Source: Prolixibacteraceae bacterium (lineage in GTDB: Bacteria; Bacteroidota; Bacteroidia; Bacteroidales; Prolixibacteraceae). Taken from it: a stretch of 64,000 bases of DNA. Shown piece after piece: positions 16,614 through 24,962 of the stretch. The first letter of the stretch is position 1; every line of letters begins with the position of its first letter. Position numbers and translations under genes: made by a program. The DNA lies in NCBI GenBank assembly GCA_023229575.1, contig JALNYZ010000008.1, positions 97,930-161,929 of the forward strand. Direction: 5' to 3'. The notes below the pieces were generated by a model. The model searched no databases. It was not told the origin of the DNA and saw nothing but the letters and a program-made list of their open reading frames with translations.

Positions 16614-17403
16614 ATGAAATATTCAGGCTCAAAATTGCTTTTGGCAATTCTTTTGCTTTTGTCTGTAAACTTGACCAAAGCACAGAAAAACAACGATCTA
16701 CAGCTGAAATTTAAGAATGCTCCTGTACTTATTAAGCAAAATAATCGTGCTTTTCAGCAGGTGATCGTCAGCTGCAATGCGGATAAGCCCGGATCCTCCA
16801 CCGACTGGAATGTGGCGCAGAATTTCGTATCGGTGCGCGGAAAAGCCGGACAAATTGTCGTTGTCAGCGACGAAGTACCCCTTTGGCAGTTCAGCGATTT
16901 CAACATGGGCAAATTTGAGCCAAATCCCAAACCCGGCAAGCCTTACCTGTACAGTTGGGTGATGAACAACTATTGGTTCACCAACTTCAGGGCTTACCAG
17001 GAAGCCGGGTTCAGTTGGAGTTACCAATTGACCTCCTCCAAGGACACCTGGAATACTTTTGCTACCAAATTTGGCTGGGGTGAACGCAACGGCTTCCCTA
17101 CACGCACTTTTCCTGCCGGAAAACCGGAACTCAGAGAGTCACACTCAGAAACACTCAAGGTAGATGGATCTCAAAATGTATTGCTGGTCAACAGCTGACC
17201 GGCATTGAACGGGAAAGATGCAGTTATACTACATTTCAGGGAGCTGGAGGGCAAGGAAGCAGGTGTCGACCTGTCCAGTTTGGTCGCTGGAAGGGCCAAA
17301 ATTTGTCTCCATTGTCAATTCTATGGGGAAAAAAGTGGCAGGAAGCAGCACATCACTTCATTTTAGTCGGTTTGAAGTAAAATTCGTTGAACTGGAATTT
17401 TGA
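16614..17403 (+). pseudogene. GH38-type alpha-mannosidase-like gene, internally deleted and frameshifted
   Basis: It starts with a good signal peptide (MKYSGSKLLLAILLLLSVNL...KAQ). It then passes almost directly into a C-terminal region with SWVMNNYWFTNFRAYQEAG and WSYQLTSS, characteristic of the late part of GH38-like mannosidases. Full-length family members approach 1000 residues, so the catalytic domain is deleted. A TGA at 17196-17198 interrupts the frame, which continues with PALNGKDAVILHFRELEGK. An extra base near 17300 (run of A) then shifts the frame, and the C-terminus resumes as FVSIVNSMGKKVAGSS up to 17403. No product is expected. Confidence 0.6.
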
Positions 17404-17459
17404 AGACGATTATTATTTTGTCACACCGGGTTACCTGAATAAAAATTTAGAAACAGCAT

Positions 17460-18001
17460 ATGAAGAGAAGTGAAATTAACCGGATTCTGTTGGATGCCAA
17501 AGAATTTATGAAAGAAAAAGGTTTTGTACTTCCACCGTGGGCATACTGGACGGTCAATGATTGGAAAGAAAATCTCATTGGTACAGACGAAATACGAAAT
17601 AATTTTTTGGGTTGGGACATCACTGATTTTGGATCGGGCGATTTCAAAACCAGGGGACTGTTTCTCTTTACAATTCGTAACGGGAAATTGGGTGTTGACT
17701 TGAAAACCTATGCTGAGAAAATCATGATCGTTGAAGAAAATCAGGAAACTCCCATGCACTTTCACTGGTCCAAGATGGAAGATATCATCAACCGGGTGAA
17801 AGTATTACGCTGGACCAGGGCATGTACCATCGGTTTTATGGGGAGGCAGGAAAAGGAAAAGTGTTGGTTGGCGAAGTCAGCGCCGTCAACGATGATGCTT
17901 CCGACAACTGTTTTTTTGAAGATATCGGCCGCTTTCCGGTGATAGAAGAGGATGAACTACCCCTACACTTATTGGTGGGGGATTATGAGAAATTCTTATA
18001 A
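17460..18001 (+). pseudogene. D-lyxose ketol-isomerase-like gene with an internal deletion
   Basis: The first ~112 codons encode the N-terminal part of a D-lyxose/D-mannose-type sugar isomerase (cupin fold), including TPMHFHWSKMEDIINR with metal-binding histidines. At about 17796-17803 the frame jumps. The remaining sequence in the new frame reads ITLDQGMYHRFYGE, then VLVGEVSAVNDDASDN, FFEDIGRFPVIEED and the C-terminus LLVGDYEKFL. The two halves sum to about 180 codons against roughly 225 for the family, so around 45 codons were lost out of frame. It lies between a broken mannosidase and an intact PfkB kinase. Confidence 0.75.
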
Positions 18002-18010
18002 TTAGAAAAA

Positions 18011-18178
18011 ATGTGTTAATGTGCTGATATGCTGATGTGTTAATGTGTTAATGAAAAAACTGGACAATAGAAGCAGAAGATATGAGATATTAGACATGAG
18101 ATATAATTTTTAAAGTAAATAATGATTGCATCATTCTTAAAATCAGTACATTATCACATTATCACATCAACACATTTA
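18011..18178. repeat. TGTGTTAATG-type repeats with an inverted partner
   Basis: 18011-18053 carries several TGTG(T/C)T(A/G)ATG-like units. 18149-18176 carries complementary CATTATCACAT/CAACACAT units, so the two blocks can pair. Between them, 18079-18105 has GATATGAGATAT words related to the 7-mer array at 3724-3842 in reverse orientation. The repeat ends 2 bp before the kinase start codon. Confidence 0.6.
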
Positions 18179-18179
18179 A

Positions 18180-19382
18180 ATGACTAACATTAAAGATTCA
18201 TATATGATGACAGTTTCAGGTGCCGGGTGCTGCCTGGTAGATGTACTCTACAATAACATTAATTTTTCAAGTGAGTCGATGCAGCCTTTTCTTTCGAAAG
18301 AACGAGGTGACGGGGGACTTCTACCCGGGCAGCTGGTCTTTCTGGAAGATTTTGTCCGGTTTGCGCAAATTCCGTTCGAAGAGATACTATGTAGCATTAC
18401 CAAAGGTCAGGCTCCTGATAAAATCAATATCGGAGGACCCTCCATCGTCCCATTGATCCATTTGGCGCAGCTGACTGCTGGAAGGCAATGTACTGTAAGA
18501 TTTTATGGAAGAGGCGGTTCAGATGAAAATGGATTGTATCTGCAGGCGGCTTTGAAAGAATCGCCCGTAATCTTGCCGGATTATCAACTGGTTGCTGGTT
18601 ATACTCCATCTACTTTTGTTCTTTCTGATCCTAACTTTGACAATGGTCACGGAGAACGGATCTTTATCAATACCATCGGCGCTGCCAATGAGTTCAGTCC
18701 CGATGCTCTTAAAGATGAATTTTTTGACTCAGACATTGTCGTTTTTGGCGGGACAGCGCTGGTTCCTTCTATCCATGACCGGCTCGGGGAATTGTTGAAA
18801 AGGGCCAGGGAACATGGAGCTATCACGGTAGTGAATACCGTTTTCGATTTCAGAAATGAAAAATTAAACCCCCACCTGAAATGGCCTTTGGGCGAAACAG
18901 CGGATAGCTACCAGAACATTGACTTACTGGTTTCCGATCATGAAGAGGCGCTTCGTCTTAGCGGGACTACCAATGCAGAAGCAGCATGTAAATTCTTCCA
19001 ACAAAGTGGATTGTCCGCTTTTATCATTACCAATGGTTCCAGGGATCTTTTTGTTTGGTCGGATGGGAAACGATTTTCAAAACAGGAATTAAGAACAATT
19101 CCGGTTAGTCGACAGATATACAATGATTTAAAAACAAACAGGGCTGGAGACACAACCGGCTGTGGCGACAATTTTGTAGGTGGTGTTCTCTTTTCAATCG
19201 TTGAGCAATTGAAGATGCAGCAAAATCCGCCCGATCTGATGGAGGCATCTGCATGGGGAGTCGTATCAGGAGGTTATACCTGCTTTTATATAGGAGGGAT
19301 GTACCATGAAAAAACAAAAGGGGAGAAGCTTGCCCAAATAGAACCTTATTATGCGCAGTTCAAAAGGCAAATTGGATATTGA
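18180..19382 (+). CDS. PfkB-family carbohydrate kinase
   Basis: A 400-residue ribokinase-like sugar kinase. The C-terminal signature AGDTTGCGDNFVGGVLFS contains the catalytic base D330 and the anion-hole GCGD turn. The N-terminal sugar-binding glycines occur in GGPSIVPLIHLAQL and the lid-side FYGRGGSDENG. It is longer than the usual 300-340 residues because of insertions in the N-terminal third, and no substrate can be read off. It sits directly after the broken lyxose/mannose isomerase gene. An ancestral isomerase-kinase pair for a ketose such as fructose is therefore plausible, but inferred. Confidence 0.85.
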   Translation: MTNIKDSYMMTVSGAGCCLVDVLYNNINFSSESMQPFLSKERGDGGLLPGQLVFLEDFVRFAQIPFEEILCSITKGQAPDKINIGGPSIVPLIHLAQLTAGRQCTVRFYGRGGSDENGLYLQAALKESPVILPDYQLVAGYTPSTFVLSDPNFDNGHGERIFINTIGAANEFSPDALKDEFFDSDIVVFGGTALVPSIHDRLGELLKRAREHGAITVVNTVFDFRNEKLNPHLKWPLGETADSYQNIDLLVSDHEEALRLSGTTNAEAACKFFQQSGLSAFIITNGSRDLFVWSDGKRFSKQELRTIPVSRQIYNDLKTNRAGDTTGCGDNFVGGVLFSIVEQLKMQQNPPDLMEASAWGVVSGGYTCFYIGGMYHEKTKGEKLAQIEPYYAQFKRQIGY

Positions 19383-19570
19383 ACAAAACTTTATCCATGG
19401 CATGATGGTTGGGATTTTGCTTACCATTATTATCCTTGTCGGTGCATTTCAGCTCAATGGACGAACGCCTCATCTTGTTAAAACCCTATATCCTACCGGG
19501 ATGTGGTTATTTTCAATTCGTAAAATTACCTATTTTTAGACCTTGATCCCATTCTTTAAAATTTATCACC

Positions 19571-20023
19571 ATGGAACCTAATGCTGAAAAGGCTATCAGT
19601 TTGTTTAAAGCTGGCTACAATTGTGCACAATCTGTATTAATTTCGTTCAAAGAAGATCTTGGCTTTGACGAAAACCTCGCATCATGCATTTCTGTTGGAT
19701 TTGGGGGTGGAATGGGAAGGTTGCAGGAGAAATGCGGCGCCGTGACCGGGGCCTTCATGGTAATTGGACTTTACAGTTCGAAATTGTACGAGGATAACCT
19801 CAGCCGTAAAAATCATTCTTATGCCCTGATCCAACAATTTGATCAGAAATTCAGGGAGATTTATCAAACCACCCAATGCAGTGAATTGCTTCAATGTGAC
19901 CTGAGATCGGACGATGGACATGCCTATGCTGTCGAAAATAAGTTGTTCGAGAAGGTTTGTCAAAAATGCATTGCGGATGCTATCGGGATCGTGAAAGAAT
20001 TGGCCGATATAAACCACCAATAA
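19571..20023 (+). CDS. C_GCAxxG_C_C family protein
   Basis: A 150-residue cysteine-rich protein of the C_GCAxxG_C_C family (putative redox-active, often near metal-dependent systems). The signature parts are visible: NCAQSVL near residue 18, GFGGGMGRLQEKCGAVTGA around residues 41-62, and paired cysteines in the C-terminal half (QCSELLQCD and CQKC). No signal peptide is present, so it is cytoplasmic. It stands alone downstream of the sugar kinase by about 190 bp. Confidence 0.85.
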   Translation: MEPNAEKAISLFKAGYNCAQSVLISFKEDLGFDENLASCISVGFGGGMGRLQEKCGAVTGAFMVIGLYSSKLYEDNLSRKNHSYALIQQFDQKFREIYQTTQCSELLQCDLRSDDGHAYAVENKLFEKVCQKCIADAIGIVKELADINHQ

Positions 20024-20054
20024 ACTTCACTATTTGTGGATTCGGGTGTTGTTT

Positions 20055-20119
20055 TTCACCACAATAGGCACATAGGTCACATTAGTTTCTATTGTGTCCT
20101 ATGTGCCTATTGTGGTGAA
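20055..20119. repeat. Long hairpin of CACAATAGGCACATAGG words
   Basis: Two 31-bp arms (20055-20085 and 20089-20119) are complementary with two mismatches around a 3-nt loop. The arms are themselves made of repeated CACAATAGG/CACATAGG words. It could act as a terminator for the upstream gene, but its composition puts it with the other intergenic repeats. Confidence 0.7.
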
Positions 20120-20160
20120 TTTTAAAATCGTTTTAATAAGATTCGTTCTCGATTTTCCCC

Positions 20161-20168
20161 TATCTTTG
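20161..20168 (+). promoter_or_regulatory. Candidate -7 box for the lipoprotein gene at 20210
   Basis: TATCTTTG fits TAnnTTTG and lies about 41 bp before the start codon. Confidence 0.4.
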
Positions 20169-20209
20169 GACCTTCACGGATCATCGAAATGTCAAAAACT
20201 GAAAATTAG

Positions 20210-22069
20210 ATGTACAAATTGCTTCCTAAGATAACAATGGCGCTGATTTTGCTTGCCATGACCTCTTGCGGGGCCCGTTCGGACAAAGCAAAAGAGTTAA
20301 CTAACATTAAATCTAACAATAGTTTACAGGAGGATAGCAGGGATAATGATGATTACCAGGCAGTAACAGCGTTGCTGCTTTCGCCTAAACATCCTAGACC
20401 AGGTGAACCTTTTAGTGTAATGGCAGTTGGTGGTAAAAGTATCCTGAAATCAAAAATTAAAATCTCTTCTGATGCCGCCGAATCCCTGCAAAACAGGAGT
20501 GGCGAGGGATTACCCTTCTGGCGTATTGAGCAGTACAAAGGGCTTCCGGAAGGTAAATACAGGATTTCCCTGCAGGACAGTAAAGAGACTGTCCAACTTG
20601 ATTTTGAAGTCAATAGTCAACCGGCTCAATCCTCCGGCCAGGGTGTTTGGAAATCAGAAAAGGGATGGGATGCCACATACGAAGAACTCTATTCTGCCTG
20701 GGTAAACGCGCTCTTTTACGATGCCGATGAGCGCGCTTCCTGGAAAGCACTGGACGAAGTGACCCAAAACCGCGACAGGAATTTCCTTTACAATCATCTC
20801 TCTCTTAATGAAGACAATATAGGCGATAAAAATCGGGTTCTGATGCAACCCGATTGTGCAGATAATCCATTCTACCTCCGTGCCTATTTTGCCTGGAAAC
20901 TAGGACTTCCATTTGGTTACCATGAATGCGACCGGGGGTATCTTGGTAAAGCACCCAGAACAGGCAGATTGGTCACCAATGAGACAGGACTCTCAGGTTC
21001 CAACCCGACCCGGAAGTTCAATATGTTTGTGCGAATGGTGATGAACGGCGTTCATTCAGGTACTGCCCGCACGGCTCTAAGCGACGAAAACTCTGATTAT
21101 TACCCTGTACCCCTTACGGCCAGTGCCTTGAGGCCCGGAGTGGTTTTTGCCGACCCTTACGGCCATACATTGATACTCGTCCGCAGGGTTTCCCAAACAT
21201 CAGATACGCCGGGAGTACTTCTGTCGGTCGATGCCCAGCCCGATGGTACTGTTGGCATCAAGCGGTTCTGGAAAGGAAATTTTCTGTTTAATACCCATGA
21301 AGTAGTTGGTGAACCCGGTTTTAAAGCCTTCAGGCCTATTGTGTTTAATGATGGTAAGGCCAGTCTTATGAGTAATAAAGGGATTTCTGCCAATCAGGCG
21401 CTGTTGCCCTTCTCCATGCAGCAAAAGAGTATGGAGAGCGGAGTTTTTTACCACACCATGGAGCGGATCATCAATCCCAAACCGCTCGATCCAGAAGCTG
21501 CTTTGCTTGATCTGATACAAGCATTGAACGAACAGTTGATCGTTCGGATCACCTCTGTGGCCAATGGTGAAGCCTATATGAAATCCCATCCGGGAGAGGT
21601 GATCGGTATGCCGGGAAGTCCGGCCGGCGTGTTCCAGGCAGGGGGTCAGTGGGAAGATTTTTCAACTCCCAACCGGGATCTTAGGCTTTTGATTGCCATG
21701 GATGCCCTGCTCGATTTTCCAGATAAGGTATTTCGTTCACCTGATGACTACAAATTTCCTATGCTCAAATCTCCCGAACAGGTTAAGAGGAGTCTTGAAG
21801 AGCTGTTAACAAGAAAGCTGTCTGAGCTCTCGATCACCTACATCCGCACCAATGGTACTGAACAGAAGTTGACCATGGGAGAGATATTGAAAAGAAGGGA
21901 TGCTTTTGAAATGGCCTACAACCCAAATGATGGAATAGAAATCAGATGGGGAGCGCCTGTAAACAGCGAGGAGCGCTCGACCTGCAAACGTCAGGTCCCG
22001 GCCGGTCAGTTGGCGAGAATGAAAACGGTAAGGGCATGGTTTAACAAAAGACTGCATCCACCAACATAA
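20210..22069 (+). CDS. Hypothetical lipoprotein with a possible papain-like (NlpC/P60-type) triad
   Basis: A 619-residue predicted lipoprotein (signal peptide ending MTSC, lipidated C20), complete and alone. I recognise no named family. A central region resembles papain-like peptidases: QPDCADNPFYLRAYFAW with C216 at the start of a helix, then ADPYGHTLILVRRV with H319 on a strand, then LSVDAQPDG with D341. The Cys-His-Asp spacing fits an NlpC/P60 or CHAP-type fold, although no general search could be made. The N-terminal ~130 residues look like a beta-sandwich domain and the last ~200 are mostly helical. A cell-wall or peptide hydrolase is the leading inference. Confidence 0.55.
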   Translation: MYKLLPKITMALILLAMTSCGARSDKAKELTNIKSNNSLQEDSRDNDDYQAVTALLLSPKHPRPGEPFSVMAVGGKSILKSKIKISSDAAESLQNRSGEGLPFWRIEQYKGLPEGKYRISLQDSKETVQLDFEVNSQPAQSSGQGVWKSEKGWDATYEELYSAWVNALFYDADERASWKALDEVTQNRDRNFLYNHLSLNEDNIGDKNRVLMQPDCADNPFYLRAYFAWKLGLPFGYHECDRGYLGKAPRTGRLVTNETGLSGSNPTRKFNMFVRMVMNGVHSGTARTALSDENSDYYPVPLTASALRPGVVFADPYGHTLILVRRVSQTSDTPGVLLSVDAQPDGTVGIKRFWKGNFLFNTHEVVGEPGFKAFRPIVFNDGKASLMSNKGISANQALLPFSMQQKSMESGVFYHTMERIINPKPLDPEAALLDLIQALNEQLIVRITSVANGEAYMKSHPGEVIGMPGSPAGVFQAGGQWEDFSTPNRDLRLLIAMDALLDFPDKVFRSPDDYKFPMLKSPEQVKRSLEELLTRKLSELSITYIRTNGTEQKLTMGEILKRRDAFEMAYNPNDGIEIRWGAPVNSEERSTCKRQVPAGQLARMKTVRAWFNKRLHPPT

Positions 22070-22145
22070 CTCAGATTAAACCCAAATAGCACAAATTATC
22101 CCCTATCCAACCACAGATTACACAAATTACACAGATTAAATAAGT

Positions 22146-22195
22146 AAATAAACGAACAAAGAGCACAAAATTTTGTGCTCTTTGTTCGTTTATTT
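22146..22195. repeat. 50-bp perfect palindrome
   Basis: Two 25-bp arms are perfectly complementary with no loop, centred between 22170 and 22171 (AGCACAAAA meeting TTTTGTGCT). Just upstream, 22085-22140 carries ACACAAATTACACAGATT-type words. The palindrome lies 76 bp after the lipoprotein stop and 65 bp before an ORF6N gene. It may be a terminator, an operator for the ORF6N protein, or a mobile palindromic repeat. Confidence 0.9.
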
Positions 22196-22259
22196 GACTG
22201 AAATATTGTAACTTACGGTGTGATTAACTCAATTTGTATTTCCAGACAATCTGATTGCG

Positions 22260-22808
22260 ATGTCAATTGACAATAGTGGTGTTTTGATCACCGATGAAAG
22301 AATCATGAGCAGAATTTACCTGATCAGAGAGCAGAAAGTAATGCTTGATAGTGATTTGGCTGATTTGTATGGTGTCGAAACGAAAGTATTAAAACAGCAA
22401 GTCCGCAGAAATTCAGATCGTTTTCCTGATGATTTTATGTTTGAATTGACTGAAAATGAATTTTCAATCTTGAGGTCACAAATTGTGACCTCAAGTTGGG
22501 GAGGTGTTCGTTATTTACCAATGGTCTTTACGGAACAAGGAGTAGCAATGCTATCCAGCGTTTTAAATAGTAAAAAAGCAATTCAAGTTAATATACAGAT
22601 TATGAGGATTTTTGCCAAAATAAGGGCGGTGATTGCTGACACATTGGGCCTGAGACTTGAAATCGCAGAGATAAGAAAAAAGGTTCAAAATCAAGACAAA
22701 AATATAGAACTTGTGTTCAGTTACCTTGATGAAATGATTACCAAACAAGATAATAAACCACCTCGCAAACGCATTGGATACAAAACAGATGAACCTAATT
22801 CAAATTGA
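22260..22808 (+). CDS. ORF6N-domain DNA-binding protein
   Basis: A 182-residue protein. The ORF6N domain covers about residues 8-100: ERIMSRIYLIREQKVMLDSD, then LADLYGVETKVLKQQVRRN, RFPDDFMFELTENE and the FTEQGVAMLSSVLNS block. ORF6N (KilA-N related) proteins are phage-type regulators or antirepressors and are common as single chromosomal genes in Bacteroidota. The C-terminal ~70 residues form a probable coiled coil ending in a basic tail. No phage genes are nearby. Confidence 0.85.
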   Translation: MSIDNSGVLITDERIMSRIYLIREQKVMLDSDLADLYGVETKVLKQQVRRNSDRFPDDFMFELTENEFSILRSQIVTSSWGGVRYLPMVFTEQGVAMLSSVLNSKKAIQVNIQIMRIFAKIRAVIADTLGLRLEIAEIRKKVQNQDKNIELVFSYLDEMITKQDNKPPRKRIGYKTDEPNSN

Positions 22809-22816
22809 TTTTTCCA

Positions 22817-22905
22817 AGTTTCCCGGTCTCTCTGACACCGTTTCTCCGTCTCAAAGTTTCTCCGTTTCTTCGTTACTTTGTTTCTTCATTTCATCGTTTC
22901 CCATT
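22817..22905. repeat. GTTTCTCC/GTTTCTTC degenerate tandem repeat
   Basis: A pyrimidine-rich series of about ten 8-9-bp words (TTTCTCCG, TTTCTTCG, TTTCATCG). It is the reverse-complement relative of the GAAACGGAG words at 650-745. No gene is visible between 22809 and the sigma factor start. Confidence 0.55.
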
Positions 22906-22959
22906 CCCCAAATCTGAAAATGGTAACTAATGCTCATCTACAATTGATATTTAAAGAAC

Positions 22960-22967
22960 TATATTTG
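22960..22967 (+). promoter_or_regulatory. Candidate -7 box for the ECF sigma factor gene
   Basis: TATATTTG fits TAnnTTTG and lies about 31 bp before the TTG start at 22999. Confidence 0.4.
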
Positions 22968-22998
22968 TATTGAACTAACAACAACAAACAAACAAACC

Positions 22999-23583
22999 TT
23001 GAAGGTATTTCCGGAGGATATTGAATTGGTTATAAAGCTTCAAAAAGGTGATGTGGAAGCATTTGATCTGGTTTATTCCAAATATGCCGGGAGGCTTTAT
23101 GGCTTTGCCTTTAAATACCTTAAATCGGTGGCCGAAACGGAAGAACTGGTACAGTCGGTTTTTCTTAAAGTATGGGAGAACCACAAAACCCTCAGGAAAG
23201 ACTCCTCCTTCAAATCCTATCTCTTTACCATCGCTTACTACGAAATATGCAATTGTTTCCGAAAGAGAAGTTATTTAAAGAATTTTGTCAATGAAAAGCT
23301 ACTTGAAAACACCCATACTTCAAGTGAAACTGAAGAGATGGTCAGTTACAATTCCATTCTGGAACAGCTAGACCTAATTATAGCTAAACTCCCTGATCGA
23401 CAACGCACTATTTTCCTGAAAAGCCGTCAGGAGGGTAAAACAAACAAGGAAATTGCCAGGGAAATGGGACTCTCCTCCGGAACTGTGGATAACTATATGT
23501 CCGAATCCCTGAAATTCATCAGGAGCAATTTTCAGGACAAGAATTTTTCATTGCTTCTGTTTTTCTCCCTCTTTTTGTCGTAA
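22999..23583 (+). CDS. ECF-type RNA polymerase sigma factor (FecI-like)
   Basis: A 194-residue sigma-70 ECF factor. Region 2 spans about residues 24-92 (YAGRLYGFAFKYL, SFKSYLFTIAYYEICN). Region 4 spans about 128-180 (KLPDRQRTIFLKSRQEGKTN, then an HTH EIAREMGLSSGTVDNYMSES). The start is a TTG; no in-frame ATG precedes region 2. It is followed by a FecR-type anti-sigma and an STN-domain SusC, the standard trans-envelope signalling set. Outer-membrane ligand binding frees the sigma factor, which then transcribes the susCD genes. Confidence 0.88.
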   Translation: MKVFPEDIELVIKLQKGDVEAFDLVYSKYAGRLYGFAFKYLKSVAETEELVQSVFLKVWENHKTLRKDSSFKSYLFTIAYYEICNCFRKRSYLKNFVNEKLLENTHTSSETEEMVSYNSILEQLDLIIAKLPDRQRTIFLKSRQEGKTNKEIAREMGLSSGTVDNYMSESLKFIRSNFQDKNFSLLLFFSLFLS

Positions 23584-23608
23584 TATCTTATCTTAGCCCT
23601 AAATAATA

Positions 23609-23740
23609 TTACACTGAGGAAAAAAAGAGAATCCCAGAGATACACTGAGAACTGGAAGAATAATTTTATACCCGGTGTAACTCTCCCGAAAAATCGGGAC
23701 AAGTTTTGGATTTCCGGTATTACTCTGTGTAATTTTATTC
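23609..23740. repeat. ACACTGAGA-type repeat with inverted partner between sigma and FecR genes
   Basis: 23609-23652 carries ACACTGAG/CCAGAGA words. 23670-23740 carries related GGTGTAACTCT and GGTATTACTCTGTGTAA words in the opposite sense. The 272-bp gap (23584-23855) is otherwise empty, so the anti-sigma gene may be transcribed separately or attenuated. Confidence 0.45.
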
Positions 23741-23855
23741 TTTGAGAAAATTAATCCAAAAAATCATCTTTTCAGTATGAGATTAGACCCGGTCGATTGT
23801 ATAACAAGACAGAGGGCATTTAATCTGGTCCCTTCCCTGCAATAAACAACAAAAA

Positions 23856-24926
23856 ATGCTGAACGAAAAAGAAATTGAACAGATTGAAAGATACATCAGT
23901 GGCGAAGCTGATGCCAGTAATAGCTCTTTTGTCGAATCCCTTTTTATCAATGGCCCTAATAACCATGAATTGCTGAGCCACCTGGAAACGGAGTGGGAAC
24001 GTGGCAATCCATACGATGAAATTCCCTCAGAAATGGTTTTGAACAATATGCTGGACCGGGTCCACCACTTAATCAGGAACAAAGAGAATCAAAATAAAAA
24101 GTTGGTTGTTCCCCGCTTAGTCAGGGCTTTTACTAAGGTTGCAGCAATCTTGTTCCTCCCATTAGTCCTGGCGGGAGGCCTTACAATTACTTATTTGCTA
24201 AAATCTTCAAGTTCCAATATGGAACAGTCGGCCAATCAGGTCATTCATGCACCATTGGGATCAAGGGTCTCCTTTAAACTGCCCGATGGGTCCACAGGTT
24301 GGCTAAACAGCGGATCAAATCTAACCTATACCTTACCGTTTAACAAAAGCAGAAAAATTTCACTCAGCGGCGAAGCCTGGTTCAATGTTACCCACGACCA
24401 AAAACATCCTTTCGAAATCAATATCAGCGGCTCAAGGATAAAAGTCCTTGGGACCAGTTTTAATGTGAGCGCTTACCAGGAAACCCAATACATTGAAGTA
24501 GTTCTACAGCAAGGGAAAGTTGAGTTTTATCAGGATGACAACTCTGAAAAAGTAACGATGGAACCCTCACAAAAACTTATTTTTAGCAATGGGAAAGTCG
24601 GTGTGGGCAACACAGATCCTTCTAAATACGAAGCCTGGACGGAAGGAAAACTTGTATTCAGGGGAGACAATATGGCCGAAGTGGCCCGGAGGATTGAGCG
24701 CTGGTACAATGTAAGGGTGATCCTTGTGGACAGGGACCTGGATCGATACTCTTTCCGGGCAACTTTTGAGGATGATTCACTGGAGGAGGTTCTTCGTTTA
24801 CTTGGTAAAACATCCCCTATTGAATTCACGATAACGCCCAGTTTCATGAAACCAGATGGAACGATACAAAAAGAGGTAGTCTCACTCTTTAAAAGGGGCA
24901 ATAGAAAGATTAATAATCAAAAATAG
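23856..24926 (+). CDS. FecR-family anti-sigma factor
   Basis: A 356-residue inner-membrane regulator. The N-terminal ~85 residues are cytoplasmic (sigma-binding) and one transmembrane helix lies at about 92-114. The periplasmic FecR domain follows (PLGSRVSFKLPDGSTGWLNSG, SGEAWFNVTHD, ISGSRIKVLGTSFNVSAY). A C-terminal DUF4974 domain covers about 268-345 (MAEVARRIERWYNVRV). In these systems it holds the ECF sigma and receives the signal from the STN domain of its SusC partner, encoded 36 bp downstream. Confidence 0.92.
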   Translation: MLNEKEIEQIERYISGEADASNSSFVESLFINGPNNHELLSHLETEWERGNPYDEIPSEMVLNNMLDRVHHLIRNKENQNKKLVVPRLVRAFTKVAAILFLPLVLAGGLTITYLLKSSSSNMEQSANQVIHAPLGSRVSFKLPDGSTGWLNSGSNLTYTLPFNKSRKISLSGEAWFNVTHDQKHPFEINISGSRIKVLGTSFNVSAYQETQYIEVVLQQGKVEFYQDDNSEKVTMEPSQKLIFSNGKVGVGNTDPSKYEAWTEGKLVFRGDNMAEVARRIERWYNVRVILVDRDLDRYSFRATFEDDSLEEVLRLLGKTSPIEFTITPSFMKPDGTIQKEVVSLFKRGNRKINNQK

Positions 24927-24962
24927 TAATCTATGGTAAAAAACTGACATGACCAAACAAAC

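Noticed and set aside
19351..19539. 62-codon frame with one hydrophobic stretch overlapping the end of the kinase gene
   Set aside because: No family, no start signal, and it overlaps the kinase by 32 bp; a chance frame is more likely.
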